Source of the DNA: Phoronis ovalis
Lineage: Eukaryota > Phoronida > Phoronidae
NCBI GenBank assembly: GCA_028565635.1
Contig: JAOXYB010019072.1
Location: 1 to 17,979 of the forward strand
Reading direction: 5' to 3'
DNA: 17,979 nucleotides
The notes below the pieces were generated by a model. It was not told where the DNA came from and did no database searches. It saw only the letters and a list, made by a program, of their open reading frames with translations. Both the position numbers and the translations under genes were made by a program. The first letter of the stretch is position 1, and every line of letters starts with the position of its first letter. Positions 10,215 to 17,979 of this stretch are shown one piece after another.

Positions 10215-10400
10215 TGCACTTTTCTAAAACTTTAATGTACATGGAATAATTATCCAGTTTGGCCTTTCTCATTACATTTTAGACATTATAATGTTACAAT
10301 TCACTTCCCAGGGCAGACTCAGAGCAGAAAAAAATTAAATATTCTAACTGCAATGTGAAAAAATCCAAGTCGTTATTACAGCAGAATGACAATATAACAT

Positions 10401-10660
10401 TTACATTCCACAATAATATGGTGTAACTCCAGAAGTAGAACCAAGTGTGATTTCCATGTTTTGTGACACCGACATATGATTGTCAATTTCTATATGTTCC
10501 GTTGCCAATTGAGATTCATATGTAGCATAACTCATAGCATCTTGGTGACGCTTGGCTGGTTTTCTTTTGGGCCGAATTATAATATCATTATGTGGTAAAG
10601 GATTTGGACTTTGAGCACATGTTTTTTGATGGTTATCTCTCCACTGCTTCGTTGTGTGTC
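10401..10660 (-). CDS. PRDM-like terminal exon: end of a C2HC finger and C-terminal tail
   Basis: The acceptor ATATGTTTTAG lies above 10660. The phase (two bases) fits the exon 11231-11353 donor. Joined, the junction reads CQHCGKGHTTKQWRDNHQKT and then C, a C-x2-C-x12-H-x3-C finger, which strongly supports this splice. The tail contains RPKRKPAKRH, a likely nuclear localisation signal, then a Ser/Thr/Glu-rich stretch ending YYCGM before TAA at 10401-10403. 85 codons precede the stop. Confidence 0.82.
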
Positions 10661-10713
10661 CTAAAACATATCAACATTATTAACAGCATTTATTCAGTTC
10701 TTTTTTTATATTT

Positions 10714-10744
<31 letters not shown>

Positions 10745-13700
10745 GTAGTAAAATCAAATCAACACAATCATATTTAATTATTATCTCTAAAACTATTTTC
10801 TTTATGCCTTAGTTGACTACATTTATTTATGAACATAATCAATCTCTCTGCAGTAGGGTATAAAATTGTATCGTCCAAAATGATACATCTTCTGGTTCCT
10901 GGACGAGGATAAAGATGGAGTGAAATAATTAGCAAACTGAAGAATTATTATATTTTTAGAGAATATACATTAACATAGGCTCTTTAGGTACTATAGACTT
11001 TATGACCACTGCATGATGAAAAGGCGACCCTTGCAGGATCTAATCTCATGTATTTCACACCAGAAGAGGCCACCTCTAGATCTATAATACACAAAGAGAT
11101 ACTTGGCATTTTGAAACTGTACGTAACAAAGATAGGATATGACAATGATGATTGACCACAATCAATGAAGAAATAAATTCACTTGTTAGGTTATTAAATA
11201 ATTTTTATTTCAAAGAATGAGGAAACGAACCTTTTCCACAATGTTGACAAACAAAAGGCATGTCTCCTGTATGTCTGCGTATATGTGTCTTTAAATTGTC
11301 TGGACGATTAAATATTTTTCCACAATATTCACAGGGATAGTTTGATTTGGATTCTGAAAGTAAGTCCAAAGTAAGTCCAAAGTAATCAACAATTTTAGTG
11401 CAGCATAGCTTACCATTAAGAACCCTCAAGTCAAAAGCTAACAGAACCCTGAGGCAGGACTGGATCTAGGATTTGTTTGATCTTTTTTGCATTTTATGGT
11501 AATTGCAAAAATAAACAAGCATAAAATAATAACTTTTAAAAATTATTCTTTATTACTTATTTCAAGACTCGATAAATTGAGAGTATGAAAGTAGGTGTGC
11601 AACAAGAGAAAAGAAAAAAAATAGGTAACTAGTGAAAGTTGCTTTTCCTAGACTAGATAACTTGCACTGCTTTAACTACAAATATTTGTTATAATATGCA
11701 GGCTTTACATAGTGTAGCATTAAATGGTTGATAGAAATTGCCTACCAAGTTGAATTACATTATGGCCATGTACTGTGCGCCTATGACGTGCCCATCCCAC
11801 AACCATTTTACCACAAATATCACATTCTTTTGGTTTCTTAAGTTTTTCACCTAAATGAACGCATCTTTCATGATAGCTTAAGCTGCGGACTGACACCCCG
11901 CAAACTCCACAAAGCTGTTTCTTTGGACGACGTTTCGGTTTTCCCAAGTGCACAAATTGTTCATGGCTATAAATGTTGCTAGCACTGAGCATTTTACCAC
12001 AAAATCTGACAAAACAAGAGATAAATGTAATAAGCACACTTAAATATTAAAGCTAAAATGCCTACCAGTGCCAGAGTTATGTATTCGTCTATGGCGAGAA
12101 AGCTGTTGAGCACTAATCACCTTGCCACAAATTTGACATGCTTTCTGAATCTTTTTGATGCCTAAATGGACGTTTCTTTCATGTTTTCTTATGCTGAGAA
12201 CATAAATCCCACAAATCCCACATGGTTGTTTCGTTGTTGGCCGTGGATGTGGTTTTCCGAGGTGTATATACTTTTCATGCCTGTATTGGTTTTTAGCAGA
12301 AATCATTTTACCGCAGAATCTGATAAAAGCAACACAAGACAAACATTCAAATGCTTGCTTTTTTCTTGAGCTAAGCACCTTATTCATTGTACAAGTAATT
12401 AAACATACAGGCCATCATCTGCACTTGTAGAGAACTACCCGTCTCATGACAGTCACCCACATTCAAGAACAGAATAAATTCCTGCTATGCGTATGTAAAT
12501 CCTATAACTGATATCAAATCTCCAAATTCAGTCACAAAATGCAAGGCACAGTTTCAAATTTGCAACACAATGCCACGTGGCTACAACATGATCCAACATT
12601 AAAAGGAACTGCCAAAAACATAACTTTACAGCTGTGCTAACCTAACTCTGCCATAAAAGTTGTCAAGTTTATTACCCAACTGAGGAACTTCATTATACAA
12701 CTTCCTGACATAATTTCCCAACTTCCTTTATTACTATCGTTTGCAATGAAATGCGACCCCGTGGTACAGTGGTATTTCGTTCATTATGTCGCATTTTGTA
12801 ATGAGGACATTAGTTATCCAGCAAAGGCATTACCACATTTAGCTTGAATAGCAGCGGGAATCTTAGAAAATTTAATCTACATCATTATCATATCATCACA
12901 AAGCATTCGCATTGTAAATTTTGAATGTTCCCTCTGTGGTTCAAGCTAATGCGGCAATGCCTTTGCTGCGTAACTATTATCCTTCTGGGATAGTATAGAC
13001 CAACTTTCCACCTCCTCTTAGACCACTCCACTAAATGAATGAAGAAGATATATATTTTTATTTCAAATATTAAATCGACAAGTACACATCAACAAATATC
13101 TGCAGCCCTATAATATAGAACCTCAAAGAACCAAAATAGATCTACTAATCCCACAGACCTATTGTTCTTTAGAGTGCTTAAGTGAGAACTCGACACCACA
13201 GAGCCTGCACAGGTGTAACACACACCTCACTCATTAATACATAAGGTTTATGTTTCCTAAGTGTTGAGTGTTGGCTTGTTTATCATATTTAGTTAGATTG
13301 CCACCCTCTCAGTATCTGTATCTAATGTGACGTCACAAATGAAATACCACTATACCATAGGGTCGCATTTCATTCCAAATGATAGTAAAGTGTTCCTAAC
13401 TATCTTGGACTGGCTATTGTTGTTTATATGCTGTTACTGGAATTAGCTTGTGGTCATGCAACATTGATTCACATGGGATTGAGTTAATTTTAAAATTAAC
13501 AGTAGTTATTGATCATGACTATTTATGTATGTTGGAAACAAAATTTCAGAAGTAGTAAAAAATATCGTAATTACAGATTTTTATGGTGCGTAATCAGTTA
13601 CTAAAATTGTTGAAAAACATATTAGTGTTAGCAGCATATTATCGGAAATTTGTTTGTGGATGCTAGTTATGTTTATATTACGGTATAGTGCTTTCTATAG

Positions 13701-16700
13701 AACATATATTATGCCTATGATCCTTCTTGAAGCACTGAGGATGATCACTATCAGGGCGCATGTCATCCACAGTGGTTCGTTACATACCTAATTAAGGAGA
13801 CGGTCCAACCCTCTGGCTGCTGCTTGAAATAGTTTGACAATGTGATTTTATGATTGTATATAACAATTACACTTATCTAGTACTGCAGATAAAATTTACA
13901 TATGTTGCAAACATATCATCTGTTCAATACAGATGATAAAAATAGGTGCATTTTAATATAAAAATTATTTAGAAGCTGATGATGCTACTCAGCCCGGGCA
14001 TGTAATCCTGATACATATATTAAATAAATGTAATAAGCACACTTTTAAAATATTAAAGCTAAAATGCCTACCAGTGCCAGAGTTATGTATTCGTCTATGG
14101 CGAGAAAGCTGTTGAGCACTAATCACCTTGCCACAAATTTGACATGCTTTCTCACCATGTAGAATGCAGGTATCGATCAGAGATTGAATTAAAATATTTT
14201 ACTTTATTTTAGTTTATTTAAAATCACTTATTCCTGCTGAAAAGTACCTCACTCGATATGTGTACAGAATCTGTGCATATTGTGCCAGTATATTATGCAG
14301 GATATTGTGCTTAACTGTTACGGATATTAATTCAGATCTGTCTAGCTGGGTCTGCGCATAAAAATTGTATCTGTCATTATAGATGCTTTGTTTTCAACTA
14401 GCATGATTTGTATCGTTCACAAAAAAGGTAGCATAGTTACATACTTTTAGTTGATACCAAATGTGAACATGGAACCATGAGGTATTACCTACAAACTAAT
14501 AGACTCACCCCTTCTACTCTAACCTCAGGTAGCACAGTAAGTTATGAAAGAGTCTTGTGATGAATGGCAATAAACAACAGTTTAGTTTAGGAGCATTTTC
14601 AGGAATTTGGGAAGTTATGTGAGGAAATTGTATAATGAAGTTCCTCAGTTGGGTAATGGATTTGACACCATTTATGGCAAAGCACAGCAGCTGCTGTGCT
14701 GTAATATATTATAATTTAAGTGCTTGATGCTTACCGGCATGGTTTTTGCTTTACAGATTCGCTGGACTTTTTCTTTACATCAGTTTCTGAGACAACTGGT
14801 TCTATTGAATTTTCCACAGGTGGTATTATTGGATCTGTCCCTGTTACTTTTTTTGTCCTAGACAAAATTGTTGTTAAAGCAAAAACATTCTAAACACAAA
14901 ACTGAAGGTGGTTTTATTACTTAATATTGTCGTACCATGAAAAACATGCAGTTTTCTCGGTGCAAAATATTGATCCTGTATTTGACCACAGAGCTATCCC
15001 CCATGTCTCAGCCTTAATTCTGTGATACTAATTATGAACTGAAGTTTAGGCAAATTTAAGAATTACACAAATCAAAAACAAAAAATAGCAAGCTTGTATC
15101 ATTGAAAACACTTAGATAAATTATACATATCCAGGGTGATCTTGAGAAAATGAGTAAATTTCAAAAATATGTCAATATCATTGCTCACAAATAATAATTT
15201 TTTTTAGGGGACCCAAGCAGTATGTCATAATGGGCTGGTGAAATGATGTTACTGAAAAGTACCTCTGACTCTCAGGATTTTCCATCTCCACTCCCTGATC
15301 TAAAGCACCATTCATTTCTGTATCACATCCTTGGTTTACATTACGAGAGGCAACAGAATTGACTAGTTTTTTTCTTTGCATTTTTTCCATTGCCTTTTCT
15401 CTTTCTATGAGCAGCTTCTGTTCAATAAGAGCTTGACAGTCAGCATGCATAAACATTAATTCAGGATCGCTGTAAAAATATCATAAAGATGGTGAGTTTA
15501 AAATAAAACTGCAAATAGTATGTTAAAAATGCAGCCAGCAAATTGGGTCGGATGAATCAATAGCTTTTCTGTTTAGTTTGTCCAAAAACAACTCTTTGGT
15601 GACTATATAAAATGATGTTTGTTCAATGATGTTTCTTTTGTTAATTCTAGTTCTTTTATGGAACATGCAGTGTTATTTTGTATTAGTAATTTAAATCAGT
15701 ACTCTTATGAATGACATGCAATGTTTACTAATGCTACGGTGTCAACTTCACCTGTCAAGGGCAGCTTCTGTAACAGATACATGACAAAATCCTTTCAATG
15801 TAAAATCTAATTACTTACGGAGCAATCATTCTTCCGCATCCATCACAGCTATTAGGTGTATGAGACTTGTCACTCAAAATATGCTGTATTAGCTTATCAT
15901 ATGTTGCATGAAAACACTTTTTATTTGTTGATCTGACATCAGCTTGAGCACAAACAGCACAGTAATAACCTGTTTTACCCAAATGCTCTCTCGTGCCTTC
16001 ATGATGTACTAGACTTAGATGTCGTACCATATAATCTGTACACTTAAATCTAACTTTACATGCTGAAACAGGACATGCTGAAAAAAGTAAATACTTCAAT
16101 TGAAAGGAACGTGAGGAGGATTGCCACATTATAAAAAAAATGGGTTCATAAACTGTGAGACCTGCCAGTAATGATAACAGAATATGGTCTAAGGAATCCT
16201 GTAGTTTGAAGAACACAGTTTTTTGTCAATGTTATAATTATTAGTGATTTTTTTCATTAATATTTCGAAAGATAATGAAATTTCATCCGCACCAAAATCT
16301 TTGCTAATGTTTTCAAACTTTATATGCAAAGATCACACACAGCACTCAATTTAAATCGGTTTCACAATAAACAAGACAATGATGAGATTCATCAAAACAA
16401 GCATTGTACAGAATTGTATGTCAAGACCTAAAATACATGTAACAAGGAACTGTAAAGTTCAAATAAGTCAACAATTTATCTATACTACTAAATCTCAAGT
16501 GTCCGTCTGTCTGTCACTCTTTCCACCAAATATCTTCAAAACTATTACATATAGATCATGATCTTTACACACATCGTAGGTATCGACGATGGCTCGGGTC
16601 CCTCAAATTTTGGGGTCAATCGGTGAACGGTATCATATTTAATGGGGCATTTTTGAAACTCTTGCATCATTATTTTTTGCCTGTGAGAGTCACGTGAACA

Positions 16701-17787
16701 TGTCTGAACCCGGCCTTACGTGACCTACATCTCTATTAAGATCTGTGGTTTACCACGGGTGCCGTCTAGTATATTTACTAAATCAAAATAGAAGGCTGCA
16801 ATAGTCTAAGAATAGATGTCCTTATTAATTTAACATTTAACTTCTAATTTATTGAAAATAATCTCTTCGGAGTCCTTGAAAAGCTCAAAATTTAGAGTGC
16901 CATCTAAACCAAACATAACAGATTTTTTTTTATCCTACTATTGAAATAAATTTTTATCCCCAAAGAATACCTTTCGATGACAGTCTTACATGTACATTAA
17001 AAAACCTTCAGGGCTACCATTCCTTGATTATAAGCCCCATTACTAAGAGCTTAATTATAAAATTACAAGCACTTTTCCAAATACAGTAGTAGGTTAGCTT
17101 AAAATGGTAATTTATAAATTAAAATGTTTACATTCAAATCATAAGACATGGTTTCCACAGCTTATTGACATAATACATAGCCACACTGGAAGTCATCTAG
17201 ATCATCAAAATCAAAACTGACACATGCTTTGATCTATCCCTATCTATTGTAGTTTTCAAAATATCAAATAGTTTAACTTCAGAACAAACAGGTTTCCATA
17301 GTAGGCAATGTTGGATTGATTCAGCACAAAACTGAGCTTGACCTGTTTTTTGAAATATATCCACCCTATGTTCTAGTTTATATAATTCATGTTCTCAAGT
17401 TTGCACTTCAATACAAGCCTTTATACTTATCTGACATCTGCTTTATAAAGAACTGGGCTCATTACGCCACTACATATAAAGTTGAATTCACAAAAACTGA
17501 AGCTGTTATGCGAGACAAAGGGTCGATCTTGAATCAAAAGGTTAACCATTACATACATATACTATATCCCTCTGATCTACATACATCAGGGGATTAATAA
17601 CCATTTTAATATTATAATAACATCAACATACCTTTTGACATCAGCAGTTGCGGATTTTGAGAAACGCCCAATCTTGCTCCATAATACTCAGGATACCAGA
17701 ACAACAATTCTTCATTTTCCCGAACATCTCGATTGGTCACAAAGTAAATTTCTCTGTCTATTTGAGTAACAACTAGATTCTGTTCAC
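10401..17787 (-). CDS. PR/SET-domain zinc-finger protein (PRDM-like), 5'-incomplete, with two alternative zinc-finger exons
   Basis: PRDM proteins are nuclear DNA-binding regulators combining a PR (SET-related) domain with C2H2 fingers. Exons 17632-17787, 15819-16077, 15263-15469, 14735-14857, one of 12066-12319 or 11746-12005, 11231-11353 and 10401-10660 join in phase into 459 or 461 residues. The order is: end of a PR domain (REIYFVTNRDVRENEELLFW), a C-x4-C-x12-H-x4-H finger (CPVSAC to LVHH), a Cys/His-rich segment, a C2HC-like finger across the next junction, a charged helical linker, a three-finger cassette, one classical finger, a C2HC finger made at the last junction, and a tail with a basic RPKRKPAKRH stretch that may be a nuclear localisation signal. 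The start and most of the PR domain lie beyond the window. Membership in PRDM is well supported; which paralogue is not clear. Confidence 0.87.
10707..10744. repeat. TA dinucleotide microsatellite
   Basis: About 38 bases of alternating T and A, broken by extra T residues near 10731. Likely length-variable between individuals. It lies within the last PRDM-like intron. Confidence 0.85.
11204..11209 (-). terminator. Possible intronic polyadenylation signal overlapping a stop codon
   Basis: AATAAA on the minus strand overlaps the TAA that ends the read-through of exon 11231-11353. Use of it would give a shorter protein ending GKGSFPHSLK without the last finger or basic tail. The weak donor upstream makes this possible; no direct evidence. 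Confidence 0.3.
11231..11353 (-). CDS. PRDM-like exon: classical zinc finger and first half of the last finger
   Basis: The acceptor GGACTTACTTTCAG lies above 11353. The donor AAAAG|GTTCGT at 11230-11231 is weak but keeps frame. It encodes YPCEYCGKIFNRPDNLKTH then IRRHTGDMPF, a textbook C-x2-C-x12-H-x3-H finger with a TGEKP-like linker, then FVCQHCGK, the Cys pair of the last finger. If the weak donor is ignored the frame runs on to TAA at 11205-11207, which overlaps an AATAAA. Confidence 0.82.
11746..12005 (-). CDS. PRDM-like alternative zinc-finger exon A
   Basis: The acceptor TCTTGTTTTGTCAG lies above 12005 and the donor CTTG|GTAGGC at 11745-11746. The 260 bases enter in phase 2 and leave in phase 1, exactly like exon B. 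It supplies RFCGKMLSASNIYSHEQFVH, then CGVCGVSVRSLSYHERCVH and CDICGKMVVGWARHRRTVH. Zinc ligands are kept, but most residues between them differ from exon B, including those expected to face DNA. It cannot follow exon B in frame, so it replaces it. Confidence 0.85.
12066..12319 (-). CDS. PRDM-like alternative zinc-finger exon B
   Basis: The acceptor GCTTTTATCAG lies above 12319 and the donor ACTG|GTAGGC at 12065-12066. The 254 bases enter in phase 2 and leave in phase 1. With the cysteine from the preceding exon it encodes three fingers: CRFCGKMISAKNQYRHEKYIH, CGICGIYVLSIRKHERNVH and CQICGKVISAQQLSRHRRIH, spaced C-x2-C-x11/9/11-H-x3/4-H and joined by linkers around HLGKP and HLG. Fingers with 9 or 11 residues between Cys and His are shorter than the standard 12. 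It is homologous to exon A, about half identical in protein, so the duplication is old. Confidence 0.85.
12625..12733 (-). repeat. Repeat copy split by the MITE-like insertion
   Basis: Read on the minus strand, this contains AAGTTGTATAATGAAGTTCC and CTCAGTTGGGTAAT, shared with the plus-strand copy at 14565-14700. The other part of this copy appears to continue on the far side of the inserted element (about 13388-13430). Its family and full length are unknown. Confidence 0.55.
12734..13385. mobile_element. Non-autonomous TA-flanked inverted-repeat element (MITE-like), 652 bases
   Basis: The left end CTATCGTTTGCAATGAAATG and the complement of the right end, CTATCATTTGGAATGAAATG, agree over about 45 bases with a handful of mismatches. 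TA lies directly outside each end (12732-12733 and 13386-13387), fitting the TA duplication of Tc1/mariner-type elements. There is no transposase frame. It sits in a PRDM-like intron and carries a second element at 12811-12976. Confidence 0.7.
12811..12976. mobile_element. Foldback MITE nested inside the larger inverted-repeat element
   Basis: TAGTTATCCAGCAAAGGCAT at the left and TAGTTACGCAGCAAAGGCAT on the complement of the right begin arms of about 60-65 bases that continue with ATTTAGCTTGAA/ATTAGCTTGAAC and weaker matches around a short centre near 12885. TA at each end suggests the same class of insertion. It is off-centre in the outer element, as expected for a later insertion. Confidence 0.6.
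14024..14152 (-). pseudogene. Partial copy of alternative zinc-finger exon B with its donor and intron
   Basis: This segment matches 12021-12146 base for base apart from a three-base indel in the A+T-rich intron part. It carries the third finger of exon B (ACQICGKVISAQQLSRHRRIH), its GT donor, and most of the 60-base intron. The copy stops within the exon. Upstream the frame stays open and reads ILHGEK, resembling a finger linker, but I find no acceptor of the right phase: the only near AG would give phase 0 where phase 2 is needed. It is most likely a young, non-functional duplicate. Confidence 0.7.
14565..14700 (+). repeat. Inverted second copy of the intronic repeat, without the insertion
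   Basis: This copy matches the minus strand of 12625-12733 (TATAATGAAGTTCCTCAGTT identical, with scattered mismatches either side) and then, more weakly, ATAAACAACA from beyond the inserted element. It therefore shows an unoccupied version of the insertion site. Confidence 0.5.
14735..14857 (-). CDS. PRDM-like exon: disordered linker ending in the first cysteine of a zinc finger
   Basis: The acceptor TTTTGTCTAG lies above 14857 and the donor CCG|GTAAGC at 14734-14735. The 40 full codons are rich in Lys, Glu, Ser and Pro (RTKKVTGTDP to KQKPC). The last full codon is cysteine, followed by CG of an arginine codon. Both alternative downstream exons begin with A-TT-TGT-type sequence giving R-F-C, so this exon supplies the first zinc ligand of whichever finger cassette is chosen. 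Confidence 0.82.
15263..15469 (-). CDS. PRDM-like exon: end of a C2HC-like finger and helical linker
   Basis: The acceptor ATTTTTACAG lies above 15469 and the donor CAGAG|GTACTT at 15262-15263. It opens DPELMFMHADC, giving the His and Cys that pair with CDGC of the previous exon. A strongly charged predicted helix follows (LIEQKLLIEREKAMEKMQRKK), then an acidic, disordered-looking stretch. The helix could be a short coiled coil for partner binding. Confidence 0.8.
15819..16077 (-). CDS. PRDM-like exon: Cys/His-rich fingers after the PR domain
   Basis: The acceptor TTTTTTCAG lies just above 16077 and the donor GCTCC|GTAAGT at 15818-15819. It starts with a finger ACPVSAC...HLSLVHH spaced C-x4-C-x12-H-x4-H, continues with YYCAVCAQ and FHATYDKLIQHIL, an irregular Cys/His-rich piece, and ends with SCDGCGRMIAP, whose remaining ligands come from the next exon. 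The 259 bases enter in phase 1 and leave in phase 2, both matching their neighbours. Confidence 0.85.
16078..17631 (-). other. PRDM-like intron, 1554 bases, containing a Helitron
   Basis: The flanking exons have matching phases (exit 1, entry 1), so no additional exon is required, and I saw none. It contains the short Helitron at 16479-16769. The rest is unremarkable A+T-rich sequence. Confidence 0.7.
16479..16769 (+). mobile_element. Short non-autonomous Helitron, 291 bases
   Basis: The element starts TCTATACTACTAA and ends CTAG, sits exactly between an A (16478) and a T (16770), has no target duplication and no terminal inverted repeats, and carries a small hairpin (GTGG TTTA CCAC, 16745-16756) nine bases before the final CTAG. 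These are the classical Helitron features. It has no Rep/helicase coding capacity, so it would depend on an autonomous relative. It lies inside a PRDM-like intron on the opposite strand to the gene. Confidence 0.75.
17632..17787 (-). CDS. PRDM-like exon: C-terminal part of the PR/SET domain
   Basis: The acceptor TTTTCTAG lies just above 17787 and the donor AAAG|GTATGT is at 17631-17632. It encodes GEQNLVVTQ, IYFVTNRDVRENEELLFWY and PEYYGARLG, matching the PR-domain ending (NLV...IYY.T.R.I...ELL.WY..EYG..LG). It lacks the start of the domain, which must be on exons beyond 17979. Whether it has methyltransferase activity cannot be judged from this part. Confidence 0.88.
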
Positions 17788-17979
17788 CTAGAAAACAGCT
17801 ACAAATAAATACGGCATTTCAGATAAGTATGGAAAGGTCTTACCTTATAAAATTCTTTTTTAATGGGAATTTTGAATACAGGGGAATTTAAAACTTTTTT
17901 GACAAAAATTTATAAAAGGCTTCAAAGTTTAAGCTGCCACACGTTACTTCACAAAATACACAAAATATCTAGCATATAA

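Larger units (their letters stand above)
10661..11230 (-). other. Last PRDM-like intron with a TA microsatellite
   Basis: This 570-base intron is bounded by GTTCGT and CATATGTTTTAG. It contains an alternating TA tract at about 10707-10744 with one interruption. I see no further exon, and none is needed, since the flanking phases match and the finger is completed by direct joining. Confidence 0.7.
12320..14734 (-). other. PRDM-like intron, 2415 bases, rich in inserted elements
   Basis: It contains an inverted-repeat element with another nested in it (12734-13385), two inverted copies of a further repeat (12625-12733 and 14565-14700), and a 129-base partial copy of the neighbouring zinc-finger exon (14024-14152). 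No additional phase-compatible exon was found. Confidence 0.75.

Noticed and set aside
11357-11387. Tandem 11-base repeat AAAGTAAGTCC (about 2.8 copies) carrying GTAAGT donor-like motifs
   Set aside because: On the coding (minus) strand it is simply the pyrimidine-rich tract before the 11353 acceptor; the donor-like sites are on the wrong strand for the gene.
14067-14152. Third functional alternative exon (copy of finger 3)
   Set aside because: Its donor is intact but no acceptor gives the required phase 2 entry; the only nearby AG is phase 0. Kept as a partial duplicate instead.
1-17979. CRISPR arrays, tRNA or rRNA genes, bacterial-type operons or phage genes
   Set aside because: No regularly spaced identical repeats, no tRNA A/B-box pairs or cloverleaf, no rRNA motifs, and the genes are spliced and of animal type.

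Overview
This window comes from the nuclear genome of an animal. The genes are split by GT-AG introns, are A+T-rich, and include metazoan families: CDK9, a Golgi beta-1,3-galactosyltransferase, and a PR/SET-domain zinc-finger protein. About three genes in 18 kb, with mostly 0.3-1.5 kb introns, fits a fairly compact invertebrate genome such as a tunicate, mollusc or similar. The CDK9 C-terminus resembles the vertebrate protein. I cannot name the species.

Layout. (1) Positions 646-3957, plus strand: four exons of CDK9, the P-TEFb kinase, from the end of the glycine-rich loop to the stop. The first ~31 residues are not in the window. (2) Positions 4950-6617, minus strand, convergent with CDK9: a two-exon beta-1,3-galactosyltransferase-like gene. 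Its second exon needs two single-base corrections, both in homopolymer runs, so it is either a recent pseudogene or mis-sequenced. (3) Positions 6682-10208: about 3.5 kb with no supportable coding gene. It holds one repeat-like block (7849-8205) and a possible non-coding first exon of the transferase near 8403. (4) Positions 10401-17787, minus strand: the 3' part of a PRDM-like gene. In order it has the end of the PR domain, Cys/His-rich fingers, a helical linker, a cassette of three zinc fingers present in two alternative versions, then two more fingers and a basic tail. (5) The introns of this gene hold a short non-autonomous Helitron, a TA-flanked inverted-repeat element with a second one nested inside it, and a partial copy of one zinc-finger exon.

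The main result is in the PRDM-like gene. Two adjacent homologous exons (11746-12005 and 12066-12319) share entry phase, exit phase and three-finger layout. Their lengths mean the reading frame survives only if exactly one is used: both together, neither, or retention of the 60-base intron between them each give an early stop. This predicts two protein isoforms that swap a three-finger block and probably differ in DNA target. The exon structure was worked out by hand from splice sites, phase and family resemblance; no transcript data were available.
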